Source: Aggregatilineales bacterium
Lineage (GTDB): Bacteria > Chloroflexota > Anaerolineae > Aggregatilineales > Ch27
Direction of reading: 5' to 3'
Assembly: GCA_029976025.1 (NCBI GenBank)
Contig: JARKNX010000091.1
Location: 1-40,706, forward strand
Length of the DNA: 40,706 nt
Made by a program: the position numbers and the translations under genes. Positions 18,597 through 28,795 of the stretch are shown in pieces. Every line of letters begins with the position of its first letter. Positions within the stretch are counted from its first letter, which is position 1. The notes beneath the pieces were generated by a model. That model did not search any database, was not told where the DNA came from, and saw only the letters and a program-made list of their open reading frames with translations.

Positions 18597-19253
18597 ATGT
18601 CCGAACCGAAGGTCTTTGACAACAATAAATCACAACTCCTGGAAGACTACGAGTTTGATCTCAACCTGCATCTGGACTGTGAAACCATCGAGCAGTCTGT
18701 CCGCGCCCTGCTCGCGGCGGTTGGCGAGAACCCGGACCGCGACGGCCTGCTTCAGACTCCGCAGCGCGTAGCCCGGATGTACGAGGAGCTGCTGTCCGGT
18801 TACCACACTGATCCGGAGAAGGTGATCAACAACGCCCTGTTCGAGGTGGAATATCAGGAGATGGTGCTCGTCACCGACATCGAGTTCTATTCACTGTGCG
18901 AGCACCACATGCTGCCGTTTGTAGGCCGGGCGCACGTCGGCTACATCCCGCGCCGGAGGGTCGTCGGCCTCTCCAAGATTCCGCGCATCGTGGACCTGTT
19001 CGCCCGCCGCCTGCAAGTACAGGAGCGCATGACAGCCCAGATCGCCGATTTTCTGATGGTGACGCTCGACCCGCTGGGTGTGGGCGTGGTGGTGGAAGGC
19101 GCGCATATGTGCGCCATGATGCGCGGCGTCAAGAAGCACAACGCCCGTATGATCACCAGCCATCTGCTCGGCTGCTTTGAGAGCAATGAAAAGACGCGCA
19201 ACGAGTTCTTCAGCCTTGTGCGCCGCTCGCTGAACTCGGACAGCCTGATCTAG
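18597..19253 (+). CDS. folE: GTP cyclohydrolase I FolE
   Basis: Converts GTP to 7,8-dihydroneopterin triphosphate, the first step of tetrahydrofolate synthesis. The 218-residue protein has zinc ligands C101 and H104 in [10 protein letters not shown] and C172 in [28 protein letters not shown] and [12 protein letters not shown] are family signatures. An AGGAGAGAG site precedes ATG 18597. Upstream lies a palindromic operator candidate (18530-18546). No other folate gene is nearby. Transcription probably ends at the hairpin at 19276-19319. Confidence 0.97.
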   Translation: MSEPKVFDNNKSQLLEDYEFDLNLHLDCETIEQSVRALLAAVGENPDRDGLLQTPQRVARMYEELLSGYHTDPEKVINNALFEVEYQEMVLVTDIEFYSLCEHHMLPFVGRAHVGYIPRRRVVGLSKIPRIVDLFARRLQVQERMTAQIADFLMVTLDPLGVGVVVEGAHMCAMMRGVKKHNARMITSHLLGCFESNEKTRNEFFSLVRRSLNSDSLI

Positions 19254-19275
19254 GGTCGCCCACGCCGTATGATCT

Positions 19276-19319
19276 CATCCCCGGCCTTTCGCCACCCGCT
19301 GGCATACAGGCCGGGGATG
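19276..19319. terminator. Bidirectional hairpin between convergent folE and adenosine-kinase-like gene
   Basis: CATCCCCGGCCT (19276-19287) pairs with AGGCCGGGGATG (19308-19319) across a 20-nt loop, giving a perfect 12-bp stem between two convergent genes. There is no long T tract on either strand. The arm resembles the intergenic palindrome near 28597. Confidence 0.65.
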
Positions 19320-19335
19320 GGGAATGGATGAGAGT

Positions 19336-19824
19336 CTAGGCGAGCTTGTACCCGATCATGCGCAGGAAGTCCTGGCGCCATTTGATGCCGCTTTCATCCT
19401 CGATGCCTTTGCTCTTGAAGCCGTCGATCACGCCCAGAATACCCCGCCCCTGCTCAGTCTCGGCGATGATCACCTCGGTCGGGTTGGCCGTGGCGCAGAA
19501 CAGGCGCACGATCTCCGGTACGCGCTCCAGCGCCCCCAGGACATTGATCGGGTAGAAGCCCTCCCCCAGGAACAGGATGAAGCTGTGCCCGGCGGAAAGA
19601 GCCAGTGCGTTCTGTTTGGCCAGCGCGATCAGGGCCTCGTCGGTCCCGCTCCACCGGATCAGGCAGGCGCCGGAAGCCTCGCAGAAGGCCAGGCCGAACT
19701 TGATACCCGGCACGGCCCCGACCAGCGCCTCGTGGATATCCTCGACAGTCTTGATGAAGTGGCTCTGCCCCAGGATGAAGTTAATCGGCTCCGGCTTTTC
19801 GATGGCGACGGTGAGCAACTGCAT
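19336..19824 (-). CDS. Adenosine-specific kinase-like protein
   Basis: A 162-residue protein of the adenosine-specific kinase family (PF04008), known mainly from archaea and some bacteria. The whole length matches: GQSHFIKTVEDIHEALVGAV, PGIKFGLAFCEASGACLIRW, GEGFYPINVLGALERVPEI, FCATANPTEVIIAETEQGR and GRGILGVIDGFKSKGIED. Biochemical evidence for the family is limited, so the kinase name is provisional. AAGGAGG lies 6 nt before ATG 19824. It appears monocistronic, convergent with folE. Confidence 0.93.
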   Translation of the reverse strand: MQLLTVAIEKPEPINFILGQSHFIKTVEDIHEALVGAVPGIKFGLAFCEASGACLIRWSGTDEALIALAKQNALALSAGHSFILFLGEGFYPINVLGALERVPEIVRLFCATANPTEVIIAETEQGRGILGVIDGFKSKGIEDESGIKWRQDFLRMIGYKLA

Positions 19825-19986
19825 AGGTATCCTCCTTCAAAGCGGCTCTGTGCTGTCTTTACTGTAAGGACGCCGCCGCCAAAATGCAACAGGCGCGGCA
19901 GCAGGGAACAGGCCGGAGGCTCGAAGCGGCTTACCCCGGGGGTTGAGCGGCATTTACCCTTACTACCGGCTGTCCGCCCTCCGATC

Positions 19987-22212
19987 CTAACCCGGCTCAA
20001 CGGTCAGGTCATAAGTGGCGGTCTGAGTTGTATAGGGCGTCATGGCGCTGATGATCAGCGTAGCCGGCGTATCCGGCCCGACCTCCACACCCCATAAGCC
20101 GGAACTCCCCTCGCCCGGAATCAGCAAGCGCCGGACAGAAGGCCCCGTCCCTTCCACGACCTCCACCAGATACATCTGCGGCAGCGTATTCTCGATCCGC
20201 GACCACCCCTCGGCCAGCCAGCCGCCGGAGTCGCTTTCCGCGTCGTCCAGATAGCCGATCTCCGGCACGGCGATGTCATCCAGCGCCCAGCCGTTGCGCG
20301 TGAAGGCCTGGTCGGTCACATACTCAAAGCGGACCAGGACTTCATGCCCGGCGTAGGGGGTGAGGTCGATATGTTCCTCCAGCCAGGCGGCGCGCGGGCG
20401 CAGACGGCGCGTCGGATTCTCCCCCAGGGTAATCGGGATCTCAAGCTGCTGCCCGCCGCGCAGGACCGTAGCCAGGAGCGTATCGCCAGCGTCATAGTCG
20501 TTCAGGCGCTGCACGAAATAGGCGGGCGCCAGCGGGCGGCCATCAAGCGCCACAAACCGGTCGTCGGGCATGATGCCGGCCTGTTCCGCCGGGCCGCCGG
20601 GCACGGTATTCCGAACCGTGATGGTGCGCGCGTCATATTCGATGCCCAGAAACGGCGCCGGGCGCCAGCCGGTCCCGCCGACGCTGAAGCCGGTTACCCC
20701 GGCGGCAAAGGCGCGGTTATTGGGATTCTCGGTCGTGGTAGCTGGCGTCTCCAGCGGCGTCCAGGTCGCGCCGCCGTCGATGGAGATACTGATATAGCCG
20801 TAATCCCAGAACGGCTCCATCTCATACCAGGCCCAGTAGGTCAGGGTGGCCCGCTCGATGCCAGACAGGTCGAAGGCGCGGGTCAGGCGCGGGGCGCTTT
20901 GATCGGACCGGTTAGCCCAGTAGAGGTGCGTCCCGCTGTGCGGGGCGGTGGGGATGACGGAGACGCGGTCGCTCCCGGCGAAGGTGACGACGAGCATCTG
21001 CGGAGCGGACGCCTCCAGACGGATATAGTTCGCCCCGAACTGGTTGGCCTGCTGGCCCTGCAGCGCCAGCGGGTAGGTCGAGGCGGCCATCAGCGGCGTA
21101 GCTCTGATCTGCCCCAGCGCCAGATGCCCGTATCCAAAGCGGCCATCGCTCAACTCCGGCGCGTCAATCAGGTTGGCGACCAGCCAGTCGGCGAAAATAT
21201 CGGTGAAGGTCAGCGGCCCGCCGGTCAGGGGGTCGCGGGCATCGACGGCGGCCAGCGCGTTCTCGATCCCCGTGATACCATCGGCTGGCTCCTGCGAGTG
21301 AGCGAGCACGAACTCCGGCCCGAAGCGTTCCACCAGGTAGACGAAGAACAGCGACGCCGCGCCGTAATAGGGCATCGGCGTGTCAATATCCCAGGTGTTC
21401 AACTGGATTGTCGGGTTGTTCAGATAGAGAGCGATCGCCGCGGCGCGCGGCGTGGTGGTCAGGAAAGCGCCCAGCTCCGCCGTCCCCTCCGCCACCCATG
21501 TTTCCTCGTTCTCATCCTGATTGTGCTGAATCATGTGGACAAATTCGTGGGCCAGCACGTACAGATAGGCGGGGCTGTTGAAAGGGGTATTGTCCGCCGC
21601 GATGACGAACATTTTGCGCTCGTTGCTGGCGGAGAAAATCTGGCGGGGGTAGGCGCTGGTGTCGTTGAAGTAACCGCCGATATCTTCCCCGATGCCCGTC
21701 ACATGAAGCACCGAGATATGCGCGTCACCGTCGATGCCGCGGGCTACCTCCGGGCCGAACAGCTCCCGCACCGCCGGGAACAGGCGCTCATCCAGCAGGC
21801 GGGCGGTCCGGCTCAGCAGGGCGGCGTCGTAGGGCACTCCATCCTGCACCCACAGGTACACGCCCGGGGCCGCCGCCGCCAGCACAGCCTCCACCTCCAG
21901 AATCAGGTCGCCGTCGCCGTGACCGACGAAAAAAGTCTCCCGATCGCCGATGTGATATTCCGGGGCGGGCGGGATCGTGACCCGGTCGATATCGCGCAGC
22001 CCACCCAGGCGCTCGGCCAGTTGCACCACGTCGCGGACGGGGATTGTGACCTCATCCAGCGTGCGCAGCGTGCTGGTCGTCCGGCTGCTCCCGCCCTGGG
22101 CGATGGCGCACCCGGCGGCGAGCAGACAGGCCGCTGCCACCGCCGCCAGCAGGGCGGCCCGCACGATCCTCAGATGGGGGATGAGATAGCCTGCTGTATC
22201 GCGATCGTTCAT
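19987..22212 (-). CDS. Lipoprotein zinc metallopeptidase with embedded PDZ domain
   Basis: A 741-residue predicted lipoprotein peptidase. The signal peptide ends in LLAAGC (C35). The gluzincin-type active site is H221-E222-F-V-H225 with the third ligand E241 in WVAEGTAELGAF. Then come beta-rich domains (TYWAWYEMEPFWDYGYISIS, jelly-roll type as in immune-inhibitor A-like M6 peptidases) interrupted by a PDZ domain (GGPAEQAGIMPDDRFVALDG, about 545-625) and closing with the other half (LVRFEYVTDQAF, GWALDDIAVPEI). A C-terminal beta domain follows. The split arrangement, with PDZ between two halves of the jelly roll, is unusual. It is probably an extracellular protease. Confidence 0.87.
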   Translation of the reverse strand: MNDRDTAGYLIPHLRIVRAALLAAVAAACLLAAGCAIAQGGSSRTTSTLRTLDEVTIPVRDVVQLAERLGGLRDIDRVTIPPAPEYHIGDRETFFVGHGDGDLILEVEAVLAAAAPGVYLWVQDGVPYDAALLSRTARLLDERLFPAVRELFGPEVARGIDGDAHISVLHVTGIGEDIGGYFNDTSAYPRQIFSASNERKMFVIAADNTPFNSPAYLYVLAHEFVHMIQHNQDENEETWVAEGTAELGAFLTTTPRAAAIALYLNNPTIQLNTWDIDTPMPYYGAASLFFVYLVERFGPEFVLAHSQEPADGITGIENALAAVDARDPLTGGPLTFTDIFADWLVANLIDAPELSDGRFGYGHLALGQIRATPLMAASTYPLALQGQQANQFGANYIRLEASAPQMLVVTFAGSDRVSVIPTAPHSGTHLYWANRSDQSAPRLTRAFDLSGIERATLTYWAWYEMEPFWDYGYISISIDGGATWTPLETPATTTENPNNRAFAAGVTGFSVGGTGWRPAPFLGIEYDARTITVRNTVPGGPAEQAGIMPDDRFVALDGRPLAPAYFVQRLNDYDAGDTLLATVLRGGQQLEIPITLGENPTRRLRPRAAWLEEHIDLTPYAGHEVLVRFEYVTDQAFTRNGWALDDIAVPEIGYLDDAESDSGGWLAEGWSRIENTLPQMYLVEVVEGTGPSVRRLLIPGEGSSGLWGVEVGPDTPATLIISAMTPYTTQTATYDLTVEPG

Positions 22213-22401
22213 CGGTTTCGCGCCCTTCTCTCATTTCTGCCCGATGCCGCGCCCCCTTGCCCTATCTTATCACGCCCGGCGCCGGCGCGGTTTAGCTATC
22301 TATGAGAACCGCTGAGGCTGCGGAGCGATCGCGCCCGGCGCGGATTGCGTCTTTCCACCCCCCAATCTGAGGGGGGCCTCCGGCGCGGCTAACGCGAATG
22401 A

Positions 22402-22410
22402 TGCTATAAT
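22402..22410 (+). promoter_or_regulatory. Extended -10 promoter of the Nudix gene
   Basis: TGCTATAAT (22402-22410) is an extended -10 (TG-N-TATAAT) about 30 nt before the ATG, giving a short leader with GAGGTGA as ribosome-binding site. It may drive the Nudix and glycosidase genes together. Confidence 0.6.
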
Positions 22411-22440
22411 CCCGTTGTATCTGTGAAAAAGAGGTGACCC

Positions 22441-22953
22441 ATGGACAAGCTGATTTGCGGCGATGAATGGCTGAGCCTGATCCAGCGCCGACATGGCGAG
22501 CATGATGTCTCTGTCATCCGATCCGGGGACGAAGCGATCATTGTCCCGCTGACGCGCAGCGGTCACGTCCTCCTGACCAGCGAGCCGTCCCCGGCGCTGG
22601 GCCACGATGTCCTGATCCTGCCCGGCGGCGCAATTGACGAAGGCGAGTACTCGCCGGAGGCCGCCAACCGCGAGATGCAGGAGGAAGTCGGCTGCATCGC
22701 CGGGAAGCTGGACTTCCTGGCCGTCCTCCACCCCTGGAGCAAGTACCTGACCGTCTCCACCTATGTCTATCTGGCCCGCGACCTGGCCCCCAGCACCCTG
22801 CAGGGAGATGAGGACTACGCCATCGGCGTGCAGAAGGTCCCCCTGGATAACTTCGAGCAGCTCATCGCCGCGGGCCGTCTGACCGACGCCCGCATCATCG
22901 CCGCGCTGTATATCGCCAAGCGCTTCCTGCAATGGGAAGCCCGGCAGAAGTAG
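22441..22953 (+). CDS. Nudix hydrolase (ADP-ribose pyrophosphatase-like)
   Basis: A 170-residue Nudix enzyme that hydrolyses nucleoside diphosphates linked to another moiety. The Nudix box (G-x5-E-x7-REMQEEVG) is intact within GGAIDEGEYSPEAANREMQE. SGHVLLTSEP precedes it, and the C-terminal helix AALYIAKRFLQWE follows. ADP-ribose or a sugar-nucleotide is the likely substrate, given the ADP-ribose pyrophosphatase look, but this is inference. GAGGTGA precedes ATG 22441. Its end overlaps the glycosidase gene by 22 nt. Confidence 0.93.
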   Translation: MDKLICGDEWLSLIQRRHGEHDVSVIRSGDEAIIVPLTRSGHVLLTSEPSPALGHDVLILPGGAIDEGEYSPEAANREMQEEVGCIAGKLDFLAVLHPWSKYLTVSTYVYLARDLAPSTLQGDEDYAIGVQKVPLDNFEQLIAAGRLTDARIIAALYIAKRFLQWEARQK

Positions 22954-24437
22954 CTGCTGTGCACCCTGCCCATTGGAGCCATTTTTTCAGAGGCCGGGCC
23001 GTCCTTGCCGGCTGTCTGATCGCCGTCCTGCTATTGGTCGGCGGGCCGCTCCGCGCCCAGTCGGGCGAGGCCCCTCCGCCACCGCCGCACCTGGGCTACG
23101 GCGTTCATCTGGGGCCGCACCTGGCCGCCCCGCCCGAAGTGATCCAGGGCCTCGGCATGGACTGGGTTAAGGTGTATGACGCTGGCCAGGTGGACGACTA
23201 TCCCATGTTTCGCGTCCTGTACCGCATGGACCTGGACTGGCCGAACGACTGGAGCTACTTCCGGTCGGAGGTGGCGCGGCGGGCACAGGAGCTGGTCGCG
23301 CGCGGGGTGGACGCCATCGAGATTCACAACGAGCCGAACCTGGCTATGGAGTGGCCGCGCGGCCCGAACGCCTGGGAATACGTGCAGATGCTGCGCGTCG
23401 CCTACGAGATCATCAAGAGCATCGCTCCCAACGTCATCGTGGTTTCCGGCGGGCTGGCGCCGACGCTGACCACGCCCGACCGCGGCGCAATCAACGATCT
23501 GGACTTCGCCCGCGAGATGCTGGAAAACGGCGCCGCCGATTATCTGGACGCTTTCGGCTATCACCCCTACGGCTTCAACCAGCCGCCGGAGGCCGATCCG
23601 ACCCAGAATGAGCTGGTCTTCCGCCGCGTGGAGCGTCTGCGCGATCTGCTGGCCGCTTACGGCGCGGGGGGTAAACCGATCTGGCTGACGGAATTCGGCT
23701 GGCTGCGCGACCCGGCGGAGAGCGGGGTTAACTGCGCCGGCAGCCCGGCTCTGGCCGGCTTCGACTGGATGCGCGTGCCCGGCCGGACCCAGGCAGATTA
23801 CACCGTCCGCGCCTTCGACTACGCCGACCGTCACTGGGCGTGGGCCGGGCCGATGTTCCTGTGGAACCTCAACTGGCAGCAGTACGCCGACGACTACGAA
23901 GACCCGTGCAGCCATCTGCGCTGGTATGGCATCCTGGAGCGCGACGGCGCGCCGACGGCCACTTACCGCGCCGTGGCCGCCATGCCGCACCGCTACAGCG
24001 CCTACCTGCCCCTGCCAGAGGCGCGCCCCGCTCCGCCGCTTGACGCTTTCGGGACGCCCGCCCTGACACCCCCCTCTTCCCTGGACGGCGGGCCGTTTGA
24101 GGCCGCCGGAGCCGATCCGGTCTTCCAGATTGCGGCATTCTGCCCACGCCTGTTTTCGCTCGGCGAGTGGGAGGTTATCAATGCCGGCTGGCCGGCGGAT
24201 CTGACCCTGCGCGTGGAGCCGCAGATCTTCCCCGATCAGGATATGCCACGCCTGCTGGCTTCGGCGGAGGAAGTCCACTTTGGCGACCGGCTGGCACTCT
24301 ACGCTGATGTCAGCATGACCCCACCCGGCGAGTATCTGCTGGTGGCGACGCTGCGCGGGGAATATAACGAGCGCACTATTTCCGGCAGCGCGCGCTTGCT
24401 GCTGCAAGTCGAAAGCAGCCCGGTGAACTGCCAGTGA
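22932..24437 (+). CDS. Secreted clan GH-A-like glycosidase
   Basis: A 501-residue secreted protein. The signal segment (GRAVLAGCLIAVLLLVGG) ends near residue 42 (RAQS). A TIM-barrel glycoside-hydrolase domain follows (about 52-350): acid/base glutamate E134 in IEIHNEPNLAMEW and nucleophile E254 in IWLTEFGWL, the paired glutamates of clan GH-A. GYHPYGFNQPPEA and GPMFLWNLNWQQY fit the same fold. A C-terminal beta domain follows from about 390. The start overlaps the Nudix gene by 22 nt. Substrate unknown, probably a polysaccharide outside the cell. It precedes glgB by 66 nt. Confidence 0.85.
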   Translation: MGSPAEVAAVHPAHWSHFFRGRAVLAGCLIAVLLLVGGPLRAQSGEAPPPPPHLGYGVHLGPHLAAPPEVIQGLGMDWVKVYDAGQVDDYPMFRVLYRMDLDWPNDWSYFRSEVARRAQELVARGVDAIEIHNEPNLAMEWPRGPNAWEYVQMLRVAYEIIKSIAPNVIVVSGGLAPTLTTPDRGAINDLDFAREMLENGAADYLDAFGYHPYGFNQPPEADPTQNELVFRRVERLRDLLAAYGAGGKPIWLTEFGWLRDPAESGVNCAGSPALAGFDWMRVPGRTQADYTVRAFDYADRHWAWAGPMFLWNLNWQQYADDYEDPCSHLRWYGILERDGAPTATYRAVAAMPHRYSAYLPLPEARPAPPLDAFGTPALTPPSSLDGGPFEAAGADPVFQIAAFCPRLFSLGEWEVINAGWPADLTLRVEPQIFPDQDMPRLLASAEEVHFGDRLALYADVSMTPPGEYLLVATLRGEYNERTISGSARLLLQVESSPVNCQ

Positions 24438-24503
24438 GTCGGAAGACCGCGCTATAATAGGGCCAGGCGGAGTAAGTTCGCGGCGCAGCAAGGAGCGGCG
24501 GAC

Positions 24504-26744
24504 ATGGCGACAGATATTCACCCCGAAGCGCTGGCGGCTCTGATCAACGGGCAGCATGGCGCGCCCTTCGATCTGCTAGGCCCTCATTCGGTGTCTGATG
24601 GGGAGGCAGTTTCTTTCCGGGCCTTTCGCCCCACCGCCCGGACGCTGACCCTGGTCATCGAGGAGTCAGGCGAGCGCGCCGCGATGGAGCGCCTGCACGA
24701 CGCCGGGTTCTTCGCCGTGACGCTGCCGCTGCGCTGGCCGGTCGCCCGCTACCACTACGAGGCGGAGACCTTCGAGGGCGAGACGGAGTCCTTCGCCGAC
24801 CCGTACACCTTCGGGCCGCTGCTGACCGATTACGACCTTTACCTGTTCGCCGAGGGGCATTACCTGTACGCCTACGAAAAGCTGGGTGCGCATCCCCGCC
24901 AGATTGGCGGCGTGACCGGCGTCAATTTCGCCGTGTGGGCGCCTAATGCCCGCCGGGTCAGCGTGATCGGCGATTTCAACCGCTGGGACGCCCGCGCCCA
25001 CCCCATGCGCAAACATGATCCCGCCGGCGTATGGGAGTTGTTCATCCCCGGCCTCGGGCCGGGCGACTCGTATAAGTTCGCCCTGCTCTCTCAGGTTGCC
25101 GGCTATCACGTGGAAAAGACCGATCCCTACGGCTACCAGGCTGAGCTGCGTCCGCGCACCGCCTCCATCGTCGCCGATCTGAGCCAGTATGACTGGGGGG
25201 ATGACGCCTGGATGGCCGCCCGGGCCGGGCGCGATCCGCTCCGGACGCCAATGGCGATCTACGAGGTGCACGCCGGATCGTGGCGGCGGAATGCCGCCGG
25301 GGAGTGGCTGACCTACCGCGAGCTGGCCGATCTGCTTGTGCCTTACCTGAATGACATGGGCTACACCCATATCGAGCTGATGCCCGTCGCCGAGCATCCC
25401 TTCGATGCCTCCTGGGGCTACCAGGTGACCGGCTACTTCGCCCCGACCAGCCGCTATGGCAGCCCGCAGGACTTCATGTATCTGGTTGACGCCTGCCATC
25501 AACACGGCATTGGCGTGATCCTGGACTGGGTCCCGGCGCACTTCCCCAAGGACGGCCACGCCCTGAGCTACTTCGACGGCACGCATCTCTATGAGCATGC
25601 CGACGCCCGGCAGGGCGAACATCCCGACTGGGGGACCTATATCTTCAACTACGGGCGCAACGAAGTGCGCACCTTCCTGCTCACCAACGCCCTGTACTGG
25701 CTCAAGGTATTCCATATCGACGGCCTGCGGGTGGACGCGGTGTCCTCCATGCTGTACCTGGATTACGGCCGCCGGGCGGGCGAGTGGATCCCCAACCAGT
25801 ACGGCGGCAACGAAAACCTCCCGGCGATCACCTTTCTGCGGGAATTCAACGCCGTTGTCCACCGCGAAGCGCCCGGCGCGGTGACAATCGCCGAAGAATC
25901 AACGGCCTGGCCGATGGTGTCCCGCCCGACCTATATCGGCGGGCTGGGCTTCACCCTCAAGTGGAACATGGGCTGGATGCACGACACGCTGGATTACATC
26001 CGCCACGATCCGGTCTACCGCCGCTACCATCACCACAGCCTGACCTTCTCCCTGATGTACGCCTTCAGCGAAAACTTCATCCTCTCCCTTTCACATGACG
26101 AAGTTGTGCATATGAAGGGGTCGCTGATCGGCAAAATCTTCGGCGACTGGTGGCAAAAATTCGCCACGCTGCGCCTGTTGTACGGCTACCAGTACACTCA
26201 CCCCGGCAAGAAGCTGCTCTTTATGGGGCAGGAGTTCGGCCAGTGGGCTGAGTGGAGCGAGGCGCACAGCCTGGACTGGCATCTGGTGGAGCAGTTCCCC
26301 ATGCACCAGAAGATGCAGGCCTGGACGCGCGATCTCAACCGGCTGTACGCGACGCAGCCGGCGCTTTATGAGAAGGACTTCACCCCGGACGGCTTCCGCT
26401 GGATTGAAGCCAATGACGCCGAGCAGAGCGTCTTCAGCTATATCCGCTTCGCCAATGACCCGGGCGATGCCCTCGTCGTGGCCTGCAACTTCACCCCGGT
26501 GCCGCGCCACGGCTACCGGATTGGCGTGCCCGAGGCCGGGTTCTACCACGAGCTGATCAACAGCGACGCCGAATGCTATGGCGGCGGCAACGTGGGCAAT
26601 CTGGGCGGGCGTCACTCTGACCCGATCGCCTGGCACGGCCTGCCGCACAGCCTCAGCCTGACCCTCCCGCCGCTGGGAATCGTGATTCTCAAGCGCGGGC
26701 CTGCCCCCGTCGGGGATCACGCGCTGCCGCTCCCCGCCCCATGA
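24504..26744 (+). CDS. glgB: 1,4-alpha-glucan branching enzyme GlgB
   Basis: Introduces alpha-1,6 branches into glycogen. The 746-residue protein has an N-terminal region and CBM48 module ([21 protein letters not shown]), then the GH13 barrel: [20 protein letters not shown], nucleophile D411 in [11 protein letters not shown], acid/base E464 in [10 protein letters not shown], and LSHDEVVH. The C-terminal all-beta domain ends at [12 protein letters not shown]. Length fits the family. A TATAAT (24453-24458) and an AGGAG site precede ATG 24504. Its stop overlaps the start of the GT39-like gene (ATGA). Confidence 0.97.
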   Translation: MATDIHPEALAALINGQHGAPFDLLGPHSVSDGEAVSFRAFRPTARTLTLVIEESGERAAMERLHDAGFFAVTLPLRWPVARYHYEAETFEGETESFADPYTFGPLLTDYDLYLFAEGHYLYAYEKLGAHPRQIGGVTGVNFAVWAPNARRVSVIGDFNRWDARAHPMRKHDPAGVWELFIPGLGPGDSYKFALLSQVAGYHVEKTDPYGYQAELRPRTASIVADLSQYDWGDDAWMAARAGRDPLRTPMAIYEVHAGSWRRNAAGEWLTYRELADLLVPYLNDMGYTHIELMPVAEHPFDASWGYQVTGYFAPTSRYGSPQDFMYLVDACHQHGIGVILDWVPAHFPKDGHALSYFDGTHLYEHADARQGEHPDWGTYIFNYGRNEVRTFLLTNALYWLKVFHIDGLRVDAVSSMLYLDYGRRAGEWIPNQYGGNENLPAITFLREFNAVVHREAPGAVTIAEESTAWPMVSRPTYIGGLGFTLKWNMGWMHDTLDYIRHDPVYRRYHHHSLTFSLMYAFSENFILSLSHDEVVHMKGSLIGKIFGDWWQKFATLRLLYGYQYTHPGKKLLFMGQEFGQWAEWSEAHSLDWHLVEQFPMHQKMQAWTRDLNRLYATQPALYEKDFTPDGFRWIEANDAEQSVFSYIRFANDPGDALVVACNFTPVPRHGYRIGVPEAGFYHELINSDAECYGGGNVGNLGGRHSDPIAWHGLPHSLSLTLPPLGIVILKRGPAPVGDHALPLPAP

Positions 26745-28573
26745 CCATACCGAACGCCGTCTCCCCCGCCAGCGGAGGCCAGCGCCGCGCTTACGGCCCG
26801 CTGCTCCTGCTGACCCTGCTGATGCTGCTGGCCGCCTTCAGCCGCCTCTACCACCTGATGGGCGAGAGCGTCTGGGTGGACGAGGGATACACCTATTACG
26901 CCATGACCCGGCTGGGGCCGCTGGGCACGGCCCTGGACGACATGCACCCGCCGCTGTACTACTTCGGGCTGGGCGGCTTCATGGCGCTGGGCGGCGACAC
27001 CATTCTGGTCATGCGCGCTTTTTCCGCCCTGCTCAGCATCCTGGCCGTGCCGCTGTTCTACCAGATGGCCCGGCGCATGGTCCCGCAGGAGGCGGCCCTC
27101 CCGGCGGCGCAGATCGCCCTGCTGGCGACGCTGCTGTTCGTCCTCTCCGATCCGGATATCTCAATGGCCCAGGAGGCGCGCAACTACAGCCTGCACAAGC
27201 TGACGGCGATCCTGAGCATGTGGCTGTACCTGCGCTGGGCGGCCCGGCCCGGCGGACGGCGGCTGATCGCCTGGGTAGCGGCCTCGACCGCCATGATCTA
27301 CACCTACTACCTGAGCGCCGTGATCATGGCCGCTCAGGGGCTGCACGCTCTGCTGTACCTGCGCGGGCGGCTCCGCTGGACAGCCATCGGCGGGCTGGCG
27401 ATCAGCGGTCTGCTGTTCCTGCCCTGGTTTCTGACCGGCTTCCTGGACCAGATTCGCACGCCGAACCCGCTGTTCCTGCCGGAGCCGGTGGACGCGACGG
27501 CGCTGGGCACGCTGCTGCGGCTGTACTTCAGCCAGCAGTGGGCGCTCGTGATCGGGCTGATCATCCTCGGCGTCGGCGTGGTGCACTATGCCGCCGAGCG
27601 CTTCCATATCGTCTGGCGGCCGGACGGCCCGGCCTTCATGCTGATCGTGTGGCTGGTGACGCCGTTCGCCCTCCTCACCGCGATGGGCAGCTTCTCGCCA
27701 CGGTGGCCGTTTCTGGTCACGCCGGCCATCGCGCTGCTGGCGGCGCGCGGGCTGGGCAATCTGCGCAATCCGGGTCGCTTCCTGCTGGCGGCTGTCCTCG
27801 TCGTCTATGGCGTAACCACGGTCGATTTCTACTGGCCCAAGCCGCCCTGGGATCGGGTGGCCGGGAACGTTGTCCGCTACGCCGAGCCGGGCGAGCCGGT
27901 GCTGATGGAAGTCAACAACGACGATGTCAGCCTGCTCTACTATCTGGAACATATGCTGCCGCCGGGGAGCGACCTGCGCTCGATGCGCCTGTGGCGGGAG
28001 GCGACCACGCCGGCGGAGTATCACACCCAGCTAATCGACACCCTCTACGCCCCCGACCACAACACGCTGTGGGTGGCCGCCTGGGGCGAAGATCACGACC
28101 TCTTCACCCGGTTGGAAAACGCCGGCTACCGCCGCACCATGACGATGACGACCGACCACGTTGGCAACGCGCTCAACGTCCACCGCTACGACCGCCTGCC
28201 AGAGGAGCCGGCCGCCGTCTTCCAGTCGGGCATGGCCCTGCGGCAGGTGGCCGTCCACCCGGCCCAGAGCCGCGTCGATCTGTGGTGGTCGGCGGACACT
28301 CCCCTGGAGACTGATTACACGACTTCGGTATTTCTGCTGGATGAATCGGGCCAGCTTGTGGCCCAGCACGATTCCTTCCCCCAGAACGGGGCGCGGCCCA
28401 CCACATCCTGGATGCCGGGCGAAGTCATCTACGATCCGCATCTTCTGGCCCCCGCTGATCTGCCGCCGGGGCGCTACACCGTGGCCGTTCAGGTGTACAC
28501 CTGGCAGGATGGCGTCAAGGTCCCCACGGCGGACGGCCAGCCGTGGTTCACGGTCGGTGTGTTCGACTGGTAG
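26741..28573 (+). CDS. GT39-like polytopic membrane glycosyltransferase
   Basis: A 610-residue membrane protein of the ArnT/PMT/dolichyl-phosphate-mannose mannosyltransferase type. The first periplasmic loop has the DE pair ([13 protein letters not shown]) and [15 protein letters not shown], and [14 protein letters not shown] is the second conserved loop. About ten hydrophobic helices occupy residues 20-360. The last ~250 residues are extracytoplasmic. It probably transfers a sugar from a lipid-phosphate carrier to an external acceptor. It starts at ATGA overlapping glgB, so the two are translationally coupled. Confidence 0.88.
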   Translation: MTIPNAVSPASGGQRRAYGPLLLLTLLMLLAAFSRLYHLMGESVWVDEGYTYYAMTRLGPLGTALDDMHPPLYYFGLGGFMALGGDTILVMRAFSALLSILAVPLFYQMARRMVPQEAALPAAQIALLATLLFVLSDPDISMAQEARNYSLHKLTAILSMWLYLRWAARPGGRRLIAWVAASTAMIYTYYLSAVIMAAQGLHALLYLRGRLRWTAIGGLAISGLLFLPWFLTGFLDQIRTPNPLFLPEPVDATALGTLLRLYFSQQWALVIGLIILGVGVVHYAAERFHIVWRPDGPAFMLIVWLVTPFALLTAMGSFSPRWPFLVTPAIALLAARGLGNLRNPGRFLLAAVLVVYGVTTVDFYWPKPPWDRVAGNVVRYAEPGEPVLMEVNNDDVSLLYYLEHMLPPGSDLRSMRLWREATTPAEYHTQLIDTLYAPDHNTLWVAAWGEDHDLFTRLENAGYRRTMTMTTDHVGNALNVHRYDRLPEEPAAVFQSGMALRQVAVHPAQSRVDLWWSADTPLETDYTTSVFLLDESGQLVAQHDSFPQNGARPTTSWMPGEVIYDPHLLAPADLPPGRYTVAVQVYTWQDGVKVPTADGQPWFTVGVFDW

Positions 28574-28596
28574 CGTGTCGTAGTCAACCGGGCCTC

Positions 28597-28680
28597 ATCC
28601 CCGGCTTCTCTCCCGGCGTGAGGGAGAAGCAAAACGTCTTACTCCCTTCCTCCGTTGACGGAGGAAGGGGCGGGGATGGA
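28597..28680. repeat. Compound intergenic palindrome
   Basis: In the gap after the GT39-like gene, CTTCTCTCCC and GAGGGAGAAG form an imperfect stem, then CCCTTCCTCCG (28644-28654) pairs perfectly with CGGAGGAAGGG (28659-28669) across TTGA. Outer CATCCCCG / CGGGGATG can also pair. Relatives of parts of it appear near 19276 and 37898. It could act as a terminator for the upstream gene. Confidence 0.6.
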
Positions 28681-28752
28681 GGTTCGTCAACGCACATCTC
28701 GATAGACATGTCCGCCCCGGCTGGCGCGTTTCGCGCTGCCGGCGCAATACGT

Positions 28753-28758
28753 TATAAT
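28753..28758 (+). promoter_or_regulatory. -10 element of the conserved-unknown gene
   Basis: A perfect TATAAT lies about 38 nt before ATG 28796. The -35 is weak (TTCGCG at 28730-28735, 17-nt spacing). Confidence 0.45.
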
Positions 28759-28795
28759 TATCACAAATGACAATCCAGCTTCTTCGGGGGGTGAC

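Noticed and set aside
20344-22305. 653-codon plus-strand frame
   Set aside because: Antisense to the metallopeptidase, with shadow composition and no recognisable domains.
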